Assembly (NCBI RefSeq): GCF_028476545.1
Contig: NW_026731872.1
Span: forward strand, 434,001 to 498,000
Reading direction: 5' to 3'
Source of the DNA: Physella acuta
Lineage: Eukaryota; Mollusca; Gastropoda; Physidae
Length of the DNA: 64,000 nucleotides
The position numbers and the translations under genes were made by a program. Positions 1 to 11,400 of the stretch are shown here, piece after piece. Numbering within the stretch: position 1 is the first letter of the stretch; each line of letters starts with the position of its first letter. The notes under the pieces were generated by a model. That model searched no databases, had not been told where the DNA came from, and worked only from the letters and a program-made list of their open reading frames with translations.

Positions 1-3000
1 TGTTGACAAAACAGAACACAAAAAATAAAACATGATTTGTTGTTTTTTGCATAATTTAAAAATCAAAAACTAAAAAAATGACTAATCAGCTAGCACTGTT
101 CCATTGACATAAAGGATTAGGGACTTTAAAAAGAACAATATTATTAGTCTTATGTCATATTGTAAAAAAAAAAAACATATCTAAACTCCTCTGATACTAA
201 TGAATTACCTGTTCATAATTATTTAATTAAAATCGTATAGGCCTACTATTAAATTTTAAAAGTATAAATTAACATTCTGCATCTTATTTTCTAGGACCTG
301 TGATAAAGTAATATTTTCATATTTGGAAGATATTAGCCAAGTGGTGGATTTTTATTACCAGTGTCCAATAATAATTATGTGTGTTTACTGGTAATACATA
401 TATATACTAATATATAGTCATATATTATGACTTGCTTGTCAATGCTAACCCTATCCTTAAGCCCAAACCTAGTCCTACCATACACCTAACGCTAATTTCT
501 AATCATCAAATATATTTTTGGAACATTTATCAAGTATCTGTAACGAGTAATGATGTAATCTGTATCCTCAAGCATCTGATGCCTAAGCTACGATGTACTG
601 CCAAATAAACTACGATCTACTGCCAAATAAAGTGTAGATTCTCTAGTTTCTAGAATTCTAGATTGACAAATTGATTTAGAAACTAGATCTTGATTCTACC
701 GATTATCATCATTGATAGAAATACTAAGTACTTCTTAGGCCTAACCTAAACACTAAGTCCTAAAGTTAAAGTATTACTATTAGTAAGATTCATTGCCTTT
801 TTATTGGAATCTATCTTCCACTGGAAGTTCCAGCTAACAGCTAGATTCTAGATCTAGACTAGATCTAGATTCTAGATTGAGATCGGGAATTCATACTCAT
901 AGGACTTAGTAGATTAGATCTCTAGATTACTCTAGAATCTAGATCTAACTACAAGATTAGATCTAGATCTACTCTAGATCTAGATCTAGAATCTAGTCTA
1001 GATCTATATTCTAAAAATCTAACAGAAAATTTTTATTTTGTTCCTCTCGTCAGTCAGTCAGTCACTCCCAGTTACTCAGTTACACATTCATGTTATTACT
1101 TGCCTGTATTTCGATACTTGGACGATGTAGACTTAGATTGAACTTTTTTCCTAAGATTTCTTGTTTTTAAACGAGTAGTTCTGGCCGAACGTGTAGACAT
1201 CGTGGCCAATATGTATTTAATAACAGTGCAAATTCAGACCGATATTATAGAAAAAGGGTTAGTGCGAGGCCATATTGGATTTGCTACTAATCACAGTGAC
1301 GAATAAGATTCACCCGTTGGAATCACGTGGCAAGCATTGTCCAATCACTTAAAATTTCCATGGAATCTTAATATGGCGCTGATGAGTCCCCAAAAAATAT
1401 CGAACAGCTGAAAATTAAATCTCAAGCGTATTAAAATTTCAATAAACCATGAATAAGAAATGTTTAAACAGTATAAATACACAAAATAACTTAGCACCGA
1501 GACACTTGCTTCTCATTGAGAAGGTGGATCTTATTCTTTCTCCTTTAAACGTGTCAGTATGTGTTGACTCATGCAACATTCAATCAAAACATCAAAATAA
1601 AAATGTAAACAAATGAGTTTATTTATCTTAATGAATGGATGAAATAAATAAATAAAAATAAATCTCTAGTTCTAGATTCTAGTACTAATGTAATATTAAT
1701 CTGATAAATCTACACCACAACTTTAAAAAAGATTTCGAGATCTAAAATTTAGACTCCAAACTAAATCTATTACTTATTACTAGATCTAGATCTAGATCTA
1801 GATTATAGATAATAGATAATAGATATACTGATATAGACTATACTATAGATCTAGATCTAGTCATACTCATAACTTAGTAGATCTACTAGTACTAATACTC
1901 ACACTAAGCTATTAAAAAATTAGTACTAACTTACTAACTAAAGGTTACGGCCATGACCTGGTAGACTAGCTAGATCTTTCTTAAATAGTAAAATACTTAA
2001 ATTAATAAAATAATTTAATACAAGAATAGATAGACTATCATTATAATATTAATCTAACAACCTATCTTGCTAAATCGTTTTAAATTCTGTGGATAGTGAC
2101 CTAAAAGGCTAAAATAGTGAATAATCTATATAGATCTATATATAATTCTCTTCTTGGAGACCATAGAAAACACCAAGCCCACCCCTACATGGTCTGGTGA
2201 GCGGTGTTTCACGCTAAATGTTTACAATCGTAGAGCCTGGTTTAGTGAGGGCTACTAGGGGCAGATAATTTAGTTTGAAATGATTTTAAACTTAGGGGAG
2301 GTAACTAAGAGGAGGCTGCTTTCTCGGGAAGGGGGTGGGGGGGTATCATCCTTAACAAGCTACTGATAGTGTTTTAAAGCAAATATATTCAGTGGCAGCA
2401 TTGTTACTGTCGAATTCACAAATTATGAATTACTGAAAAGTAGAAAATAAAACAACTAAATAGTGGCGTATGATACCCTGCGGGTCGGCTCGTAAATTAG
2501 TAAACAATGCAGCTGTGTTGGACTTTTGAATATAAAAATAAATAAACCTGATTATAATTATAGTATAGCAGCATAAAAAGTTACGAAAATATATGATTTT
2601 ATTATATCCTCAAACCCAATTTTATTTCAGAATAATAAATTCTAAAAAGTGAAAACAGTTTAGATCTATATATTAGAGACTAGACTGCACAGGTGCTGAA
2701 CCATATGCATCATATTTAAATTAAGAACTAAAAGGTGGAAATTATGTCCTAAGTAGTGACCAAAAAAATAATTAGTAAACAATGCACAAATGCACGCACA
2801 CAGACACACACAGACAGGATTCTGGCTCCAGAATACTGTACTGTAAAACATCAAAATTTGTTTTTTAGATTTTTTGCAACGATTGCAATACATTAGTTAT
2901 ATTTCCTATATGACGAAGGAAATAGTTGAAAAAACTCAAAATTTCATGTGATTTTTGTGTATGATTGCAATACTTTCCCTATACTCTGAGAAAGTAAAAA

Positions 3001-3094
3001 TAATTAATATTTGTTGCTTCAGTTCCTTTAGTGTTTGACTTGTAGCCCTAGCTTTATTTTCTAAATAATAATTTTCTGCCAACTTTATCTTTAG
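1..3094. other. AT-rich region upstream of, or intronic to, EFCAB11
   Basis: No exon could be supported here. The sequence is AT-rich with dense runs built from the palindromes TCTAGA and AGATCT, mainly at about 640-1015 and 1640-1960. The missing first coding exon of EFCAB11 should lie 5' of 3095. I checked ATG codons on the plus strand here and none leads to a phase-0 donor with EFCAB11-like residues, so it is probably outside the window. A short piece at about 2890-3000 ends in the motif GAGAAAGTAAAA, shared with a repeat family common at 48-61 kb. Confidence 0.5.
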
Positions 3095-5178
3095 GCCTTT
3101 GACCATTCAGATGTAGAGAAGAAAGGCTATCTGGTTTATGATGACATTAAAGTGGCAGCACTCATGTTGTTTGGACACAAGCTGTGTAAGGTCAGAAACC
3201 ATAACTCTCACTAAACTATGTAGTTAACAGCCACTACACTTGTATGTAGATTACTTTTAAAAATCTCATTAAATTTGTTTACTAGGCCTATATAAAATTA
3301 ATTAGGGGCCTTGTGTATTACTAATTGGTCATCAAAACACCACACCAAGAGGAAAGAATAAAGCATCACAACATAAACTCATTTTCGCATTTTAGTAGAA
3401 TTATTATTGTATCAAAAATATTTTATTTAATTGTTATTATAGATCGATGTATCTTTGAATAATTTGATCTGGATTTTTTAAAAATGTATTTATGCGTTCA
3501 AAGGGAAACTACTCATTTAATATTTTAGCGAAACATTCTGACGTTGTTATATCCCTTTACATAAAAATGAATTTAAAAAACACACATAAAAAGCATTTAT
3601 AACAAGCTTTTATGTATTAATTCACTAAAAGGAAGAAAGTGAATGATTTACTTTAAATATTTAATAATTAACTACTATATTTAGAATTAAAAAGAAAAAC
3701 CTGGGCTACTATATTATATATTGAAAACCTATCAAAAATTTAAGAAGTGACCTACACTTTTATTTTTACTATTTTTAGTTGTTTGAATAATATTTCATAA
3801 TCAACTATTTAAATAAAATCATTTGTTTTCTTCTTTTTAGTGCATTATAATAACAAAGGCGTGTTATAATTTTTATGCATTTTTGAATTTATGGACACAC
3901 GTTCGAAGGGAAATTACTCATGTAATATTTTCAGTGAAACATTCCAACGTTGTTATTTCCCTTTACGGAAAAATGTTTTTTTTTTTTTAAAAGCATGATC
4001 TGACATTTTAGTTGGATTTGGGTCTGACTTTTTATTTCCAACTGAATCTTCTAAGTGTTTTTATTGTTACTAATATAATTCTTTGAATTTGTTATGAACA
4101 GATCTAATTGATGGTAATTGAGCTGCATTTCCTTTTTTGCTATTTCTACATACGTTCAAAGGGAAACTACTCATTTAATATTTTTAACAAAACACCAAAA
4201 TATGGTTATATCCCTTCTGATTAAATTTTTTTTTACAAAATTGTGGGAGTGAGATCTGTTTTTTTTTTGTCACAATGGGGTAAAAATCGGCATAAAGAGT
4301 GACGTCAATTATCGATGACACAAAGTGGCTTTTTGTGAATGGAATATTCATAATTCTACAATACACTATTTTTAGTTCTACATAAATCTTACTCTTAAAC
4401 TGATGTTTGCTAAAATGTTATTCACTAGGCTGAGGTCCAGCAGATGTTAGCTGTGCATGGATCAGAATACAAGACTGGGATCAAAGGTCAGCTTATCCTA
4501 TGGTACTTTCATTTTAATCTAACAATTGATTAGTTGACAGTGATGTGTGCCTTAAGACATGTCAAGCTGATGTGGCTGTTTGTATATCTAATCTGGGTGT
4601 GTTGTTTAACCCAGTGGGCCAACATGTCTTGATCAGCTGATTGTTTCTACAGGGTTGTCCCTCCCCCAGCTGACGGCAGCCATGACACCCAAGTTTAGAG
4701 CAGAAGATGAGGATGAGAAGATCAGGAACACATTCAAGGCTTTTGACAAGAATTGTAAGTTCAAATACAATTTCCTTTTTTAGAACCGAATTTCTGAAAA
4801 TGTTGACAAGAATTGTAAGTTCAATTAGTTTCTTTTTTTAGAACCTAATTTCTGAAAATGTTAACTTTTTCTTTGTACTAATTATGGTGTAACTTTATGT
4901 AGGTCAAGGTTTCCTAAAGATGGAGGATGTGAAGAGGGTTTTTAGCCAGGTGTGTCCACTTTATCCAGAACACAGGGTAGAGTTGGCATTTAGGTCAGTT
5001 TTTACTTCATTCTTTACAGTAAGAGTTGGTGCTAGTTTATTCTCTACATTTATGTGCATGTTATGAAAAGATTTTCAAAGAGCCTGAAATATTCTCCAGG
5101 GAAATTGATCGAGATGGTGATGGGCGAATAAGTTACAAAGATTTTGACTTTATGATGAAGTTTAACAACCTGTTATGA
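3095..5178 (+). CDS. EFCAB11: EF-hand calcium-binding domain protein 11 (EFCAB11), 3' five exons
   Basis: Exons at 3095-3190, 4429-4486, 4653-4754, 4903-4993 and 5100-5178 (stop TGA) each have AG acceptors and GT donors, and their phases join without a break into 141 residues. The order of motifs follows vertebrate EFCAB11: a first EF-like unit with KKGYLVYDDIKVAALMLFGH, a middle FKAFDKNCQGFLKMED unit, and a last canonical loop DRDGDGRISYKD, the only one with full calcium ligands. The human protein is about 163 residues, so roughly the first 25 are missing, consistent with one more upstream exon. The molecular function of EFCAB11 is poorly known; calcium binding by the last hand is an inference from the loop. 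The gene converges on claspin. Its fourth donor is tandemly duplicated (see 4744-4863). Confidence 0.9.
3540..3870. repeat. Degenerate foldback element in an EFCAB11 intron
   Basis: The left part (AAGCTTTTATGTATTAATTC then CACTAAAAGGAAG) and the right part (CTTCTTTTTAGTGCATTATA) are inverted relatives around a centre near 3700-3740. The same layout recurs at 56690-56960 and, with near-perfect arms, at 28742-28968. The arms here are clearly diverged, so this copy is older. No coding capacity. Confidence 0.5.
4744..4863 (+). repeat. 60-bp tandem duplication containing an EFCAB11 splice donor
   Basis: The last bases of the 4653-4754 exon plus its donor (GACAAGAATTGTAAGTTCAA at 4745) are repeated 60 bp downstream at 4805 with only a few differences. 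The duplicated donor is intact. Reading past the first donor stays open for only about eight codons before TAG, so the proximal copy must be the normal one. Confidence 0.9.
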
Positions 5179-5251
5179 CCACCCTGTGGACCAAGCAAGA
5201 CTGTGATAGGTGCAGAGATCAAATATAACAAGGGCAGCATTTCTAGGCAGA

Positions 5252-5323
5252 TTTATTTTTACATTAAAATAATGACAAATAAACAGATTTTGTTACGTTG
5301 AACATTTTAACAATTACAATAAA
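5252..5323. promoter_or_regulatory. Overlapping convergent polyadenylation signals
   Basis: On the plus strand AATAAA occurs at 5278 and 5318, downstream of the EFCAB11 stop at 5178. On the minus strand AATAAA is the complement of TTTATT at 5252-5257, downstream of the claspin stop at 5417. If these are used, the two convergent 3' UTRs overlap by roughly 50-100 bp. Confidence 0.5.
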
Positions 5324-5416
5324 TAAATGACTATGTACAATATTTTTACAAGTACATGAAATGTACAGAAACGGTTCAACATTTGGCTACATAAAATGTG
5401 TACAAGAAAACATTTC

Positions 5417-8400
5417 CTAGTCCAGCAGGTTAAAGATACTGTCTTGTCTTTTGACTGGGGGAGTTGCACAAAGTTTAGCTTTCTTGGCTGCCTGCTCTGT
5501 ACAACTGTGTGCCTTGCGTTTAGGTGGATGGGAGCTGGACTGAAATGTTGAATTCATAGGTTCATTGGTAGTGCTTGGTGCCAGCTACATACAAGTTTGT
5601 AGTGCTTGGTGCCAGCCACATACACGTTTGTAGTGCTTGGTGCCAGCCACATACAAGTTTGTAGTGCTTGGTGCCAGCCACATAAAAGTTGGTAGTGCTT
5701 GGTGCCAGCTACATACACGTTTGTAGTGCTTGGTGCCAGCTACATACGAGTTGGTAGTGCTTGGTGCCAGCCACATACAAGTTGGTAGTGCTTGGTGCCA
5801 GCCACATACACGTTTGTAGTGCTTGGTGCCAGCCACAAACAAGTTGGTAGTGCCAGCCACATACAAGTTTGTAGTGCTTGGTGCCAGCTACATACAAGTT
5901 GGTAGTGCCAGCCACATACAAGTTTGTAGTGCTTGGTGCCAGCTACATACAAGTTGGTGGTGCTTGGTGTCAGCTACATACAAGTTTGTAGTGCTTGGTG
6001 CCAGCTACATACAAGTTGGTGGTGCTTGGTGCCAGCTACATACAAGTTGGTAGTGCCAGCCACATACAAGTTGGTAGTGCCAGCCACATACAAGTTGGTA
6101 GTGCTTGGTGCCAGCCACATACACGTTTGTAGTGCTTGGTGCCAGCCACAAACAAGTTGGTAGTGCCAGCCACATACAAGTTTGTAGTGCTTGGTGCCAG
6201 CTACATACAAGTTGGTAGTGCCAGCCACATACAAGTTTGTAGTGCTTGGTGCCAGCTACATACAAGTTGGTGGTGCTTGGTGCCAGCTACATACAAGTTT
6301 GTAGTGCTTGGTGCCAGCTACATACAAGTTGGTGGTGCTTGGTGCCAGCTACATACAAGTTTGTAGTGCCAGCCACATACACGTTTGTAGTGCTAGGTGC
6401 CAGCTACATACAAGTTGGTAGTGCCAGCCACATACAAGTTTGTAGTGCTTGGTGCCAGCTACATACAAGTTGGTGGTGCTTGGTGTCAGCTACATACAAG
6501 TTTGTAGTGCTTGGTGCCAGCTACATACAAGTTGGTGGTGCTTGGTGCCAGCTACATACAAGTTGGTAGTGCCAGCCACATACACGTTTGTAGTGCTAGG
6601 TGCCAGCTACATACAAGTTGGTAGTGCCAGCCACATACAAGTTTGTAGTGCTTGGTGCCAGCTACATACAAGTTGGTAGTGCCAGCCACATACAAGTTTG
6701 TAGTGCTTGGTGCCAGCCACATACAAGTTGGTGGTGCTTGGTGCCAGCTACATACAAGTTGGTAGTGCCAGCCACATACACGTTTGTAGTGCTAGGTGCC
6801 AGCTACATACAAGTTGGTAGTGCCAGCCACATACAAGTTTGTAGTGCTTGGTGCCAGCCACATACAAGCTTGTAGTGCCAGCTACATAAAAGTTTGCAGT
6901 GCTTGGTGCCAGCTCCATACAAGCTATCAGTGAAACAACAGGAACTATGTACTTACATTAACAGTTGAATCTTGAGCCTCTGGGTCAATAGATTGGAAGA
7001 TAAAATTCTTTGAGCTTCTCCCAGTCAGCAGTGTGGATGGTGTGGTCAGTTTGACCAGTGTGTCCTCTTTTCTGGACAGGAACGATCCTTTCTTGGTCAG
7101 CTGAGGGGAAAATGTTAGGTTGCAGTTTAAAAATTTCAAATGAAGAAAAAATGGTTGCATTAAGAATGACTGCTAGGAGATAAACTGGGGAGAAATTTAC
7201 CTTAGCTTTAGGTGGTTCAGGTGGCAGCATCTTTTCTTTGGTGGCATTTGTCTTTATGGGGGCTGTGAAGGATTCTGGGGACACAATGTCAACAAATGTA
7301 TAGAGAGAAAAACAAAGCTGGGAGACTAGATGTAGCATATCAGCTGGTAGAGGTGTTTACAAGATACAGCTAATTGAGCATAATGTGATAGAGAAGATAT
7401 CAAACCAACCTCTTCTCTTTAAGTAAACATGCCCAAGTTTTACAAGTTGACTATCTTCACTCGATGGATTTGGCTCCTGTTGATAAACATGCTATTTTTA
7501 GAACCAAGTTTGAAGCAACCATTGGACATTTTTTAAAAATCAAAGACAACAGCAAGAGATGCAATAAAGTCTAACTCACTGCCTCAGCTAAAAACTTTTC
7601 CCGCTCGTATCTGTCTTTCCTCCATTTGATCTCATCAGCATCCTCATCTACTTGATCATCATCCGAGATGTTGGCAAACAAATCTTGCTGGGACTGGTGA
7701 TCTGTTGGTGCAACAAACATTGGACTCAACTTGCACTAAATATTCTAAAAAATGTTTAGCACTTTCATTTAGTTCATTACAGTTAATGTTCCTTGTCAAG
7801 AATTGAGTAATAAAATGGCAGACAAAAAAACTCTTCAGTAACTAAAGTTTACAGAGCCCCACTTGCTTCACTGTTGGTTGCTGCATGTTGATTGACACTA
7901 AAAGCTCAAGTCTAACCTGCATTTTTCCATCTGAAGTTTCTCATCCTGCCCCCACCCTCAGAAACTAACCTGCATTTTTCCATCTGAAGTTTCTCATCCT
8001 GCCCCCACCCTCAGAAACTAACCTGCATTTTTCCATCTGAAGTTTCTCATCCTGCCCCCACCCTCAGAAACTAACCTGCATTTTTCCACCTGAAGTTTCT
8101 CATCCTGCCCCCACCCTCAGAAACTAACCTGCATTTTTCCACCTGAAGTTTCTCATCCTGCCCCCACCCTCAGAAACTAACCTGCATTTTTCCATCTGAA
8201 GTTTCTCATCCTGCCCCCACCCTCAGAGTAAAGGTCGCCATCCTGTAGGTACATCTCCTTGTATAACAGGACCTGTCTGTCATCATCATCCTGCAGCTGT
8301 TTCCTGTCAATAGGTCATGTAGGTGTGGTTGGTAGTTCCACAATAGGTCATGTAGGTGTGGTTGGTAGTTCCACAATAGGTCATGTAGGTGTGGTTGGTA

Positions 8401-11400
8401 GTTCCAAATAGGTCATGTAGGTGTGGTTGGTAGTTCCACAGTAGGTCATGTAGGTGTGATTGTAAGTTACACAATAGGTCATGTAGGTGTGGTTGGTAGT
8501 TCCACAATAGGTCATGTAGGTGTGGTTGGTAGTTCCACAATAGGTCATGTAGGTGTGATTGTAAGTTACACGATAGGTCATGTAGGTGTGATTGTAAGTT
8601 ACACAATAGGTCATGTAAGTGTGGTTGGTAGTTCCACAGTAGGTCATGTAGGTGTGATTGGTAGTTCCACAATAGGTCATGTAGGTGTGATTGTAAGTTA
8701 CACAATAGGTCATGTAAGTGTGGTTGGTAGTTCCACAATAGGTCATGTAGGTGTGGTTGGTAGTTCCACAATAAGTCATGTGGGTGTGGTTGGTAGTTCC
8801 AGAATAGGTCATGTGGGTGTGGTTGGTAGTTCCACAATAGGTCATGTAGGTGTGGTTGGTATGTGAACCCTGACATACCAACTCTCACGTGAACTATCAA
8901 CTCACATGTGAACCCTGACCTATCAACTCACATGTGAACCCTGACCTATCAACTCACATGTGAACCCTGACCTATCAACTCACATGTGAACCCTGCCAAC
9001 TTGTTCCCTCAGCTTCTCCTCTGAGACTCCGGCCATCTCTTTATCTCCCTCTTCCTCCTCCAGAATGTCATCCTCCTCAGCAAGGTCAAGGTCCTCATCA
9101 CTTTCACATTCACTGCCTGCTCAAACAATGGTTAGGTTTCACTTACACAACACATAACTACACATAAAAAACACAATGACAAAACAAAATGAGATGTGAA
9201 ACTACAAAACAAGCCAATGAGTTGGATACAAATCTCTCCTGTACCTGACAGTTCAGCCTCATCTTCAACAAACTCTTGTCTTATTCTGTCAACAACAAAA
9301 AAAAAAAACTTATCAGTTTTATTAGATCTGTTAGTCATGAGTCGTATTACATTTCATGTTATCAAGATATTTGTGTGATCATTAAATATATTTATGGATA
9401 CAAAGTTATTTTTGTAATAAATTTGTGTACTAGTCTCTACCAATGATCAAATGTCTGCAGCGTACCTGCGTTTTTTGTCCTTAAAGCTGGTGAATGTAAC
9501 AGGTTTGCTGGAGTCATCAGAGTCCCCACCCTCTTCCACGTCCGTATCAGCTTCTCTATCCCCCACCTCGCTGGTATCATCTTCACTGTCTGACAGAACT
9601 TTCTAGAAAAATTAAATTGTGCCCACATTAGGAAGACAATCAGGAGATAATGTTGAAATGGACATCACCATCTACACTAGAATGTAACACTCAAGGTAAG
9701 CTAAAATATGCCACCACCAAAATATGTGGTAGCAAACTAAAGGCTCATCAAGCCCACGACACAGAATTTTGGCAGCCGTGGTTTATGGCCCACACATCAC
9801 CAGGAGTGATGGTAGCAGTGTATGGCCCACACATCACCAGGAGTGATGGTAGCAGTGTATGGTCCACACATCACCAGGAGTGATGGTAGCAGTGTATGGT
9901 CCACACATCACCAGGAGTGATGGTAGCAGTGTGTGGTCCACACATCACCAGGAGTGATGGTAGCAGTGTGTGGTCCACACATCACCAGGAGTGATGGTAG
10001 CAGTGTGTGGTCCACACATCACCAGGAGTGATGGTAGCAGTGTGTGGTCCACACATCACCAGGAGTGATGGTAGCAGTGTATGGTCCACACATCACCAGG
10101 AGTGATGGTAGCAGTGTGTGGTCCACACAACACCAGGAGTGATGGTAGCAGTGTATGACCCACACATCACCAGGAGTGATGGTAGCAGTGTATGGTCCAC
10201 ACATCACCAGGAGTGATGGTAGCAGTGTATGGTCCACACATCACCAGGAGTGATGGTAGCAGTGTGTGGTCCACACAACACCAGGAGTGATGGTAGCAGT
10301 GTGTGGTCCACACATCACCAGGAGTGATGGTAGCAGTGTGTGGTCCACACATCACCAGGAGTGATGGTAGCAGTGTATGGTCCACACAACACCAGGAGTG
10401 ATGGTAGCAGTGTATGACCCACACATCACCAGGAGTGATGGTAGCAGTGTATGGTCCACACATCACCAGGAGTGAGACAGTTGATCAACAAAAGAACCCC
10501 TAAGAAATCTCTATAAACTTTCTCACCTTTATTCTAGAGAATTTCCTGGGTGATTTGTTGACTGATTCTTCAACAGAGAGAATGGAGAAAGGATCGTAGA
10601 CATCATCACTTTGGTAGGCTGCTTGTTTCACCTGTGACCTGAGTGACAATTGGTTGTACTTGTTGGGTGTGACACTCTTGTCTGGACCAGCCCTACAAGC
10701 AGGAAGTGGCAGCACATTTAGTTGCAGGGAAGCTCAACAAAACCATGCAAGTTAAAGGAGAACACTACCACTCCAAACACAAATTGGGCTAATTAAGACG
10801 GTTCAAAGGTGGAACAGAAATGCTTCAACATGTGGCTGACTGACACAACAAGACACAATGGTAAATTATTTTTTTAAAGATGGATAAACACTCAGTACAC
10901 CTACACATTTTGTTGATAGTTATCTGCCCTTCCCCCACTCAACCTACCATTAAATACACACAAATAAAACCATTTTGTCAACAACAAAAAAAGATGAAAA
11001 GGTAGTACACTGTAAGTAGGTCAGACAGGGGAAGAAACTCACCCAAAAGATCCAGAGCAGAGCCCAATAATTTCTGACATGTTGCTATCACCTTCATCCT
11101 TCAAGTCACCCCCCATGGACTGGTACAAGTCACCCCCAACAGACTGACTCCCTGCTGTATTCTTGCTGAGGTCCTGGGACATCAGGCCTTTGAAAATGTT
11201 GCCAGCAGTAAAAGGCAAGCTACACTGGTCAGCTGGGGAGCAATACAATTATTTGTTACTTAAAGGTCATAAGAGGGTCTAAGGCAAGCTACACTGGTCA
11301 GCTGGGGAGCAAAACAATTATTTGTTACTTAAAGGTCATAAGAGGGTCTAAGGCAAGCTACACTGGTCAGCTGGGGAGCAATACAATTATTTGTTACTTA

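Noticed and set aside
1374-1415. ATGGCGCTGATGAG as a possible EFCAB11 start exon
   Set aside because: The frame stops after 12 codons without a usable phase-0 donor and does not resemble the EFCAB11 N-terminus.
5585-6875. Many 70-107-codon frames with YVAGTKHY or VVPATYK repeats
   Set aside because: A minisatellite in the last claspin intron.
8307-8900. 197-codon His-rich frame ([11 protein letters not shown] repeats)
   Set aside because: A 33-bp repeat within a claspin intron; the period is a multiple of three, so one frame stays open.
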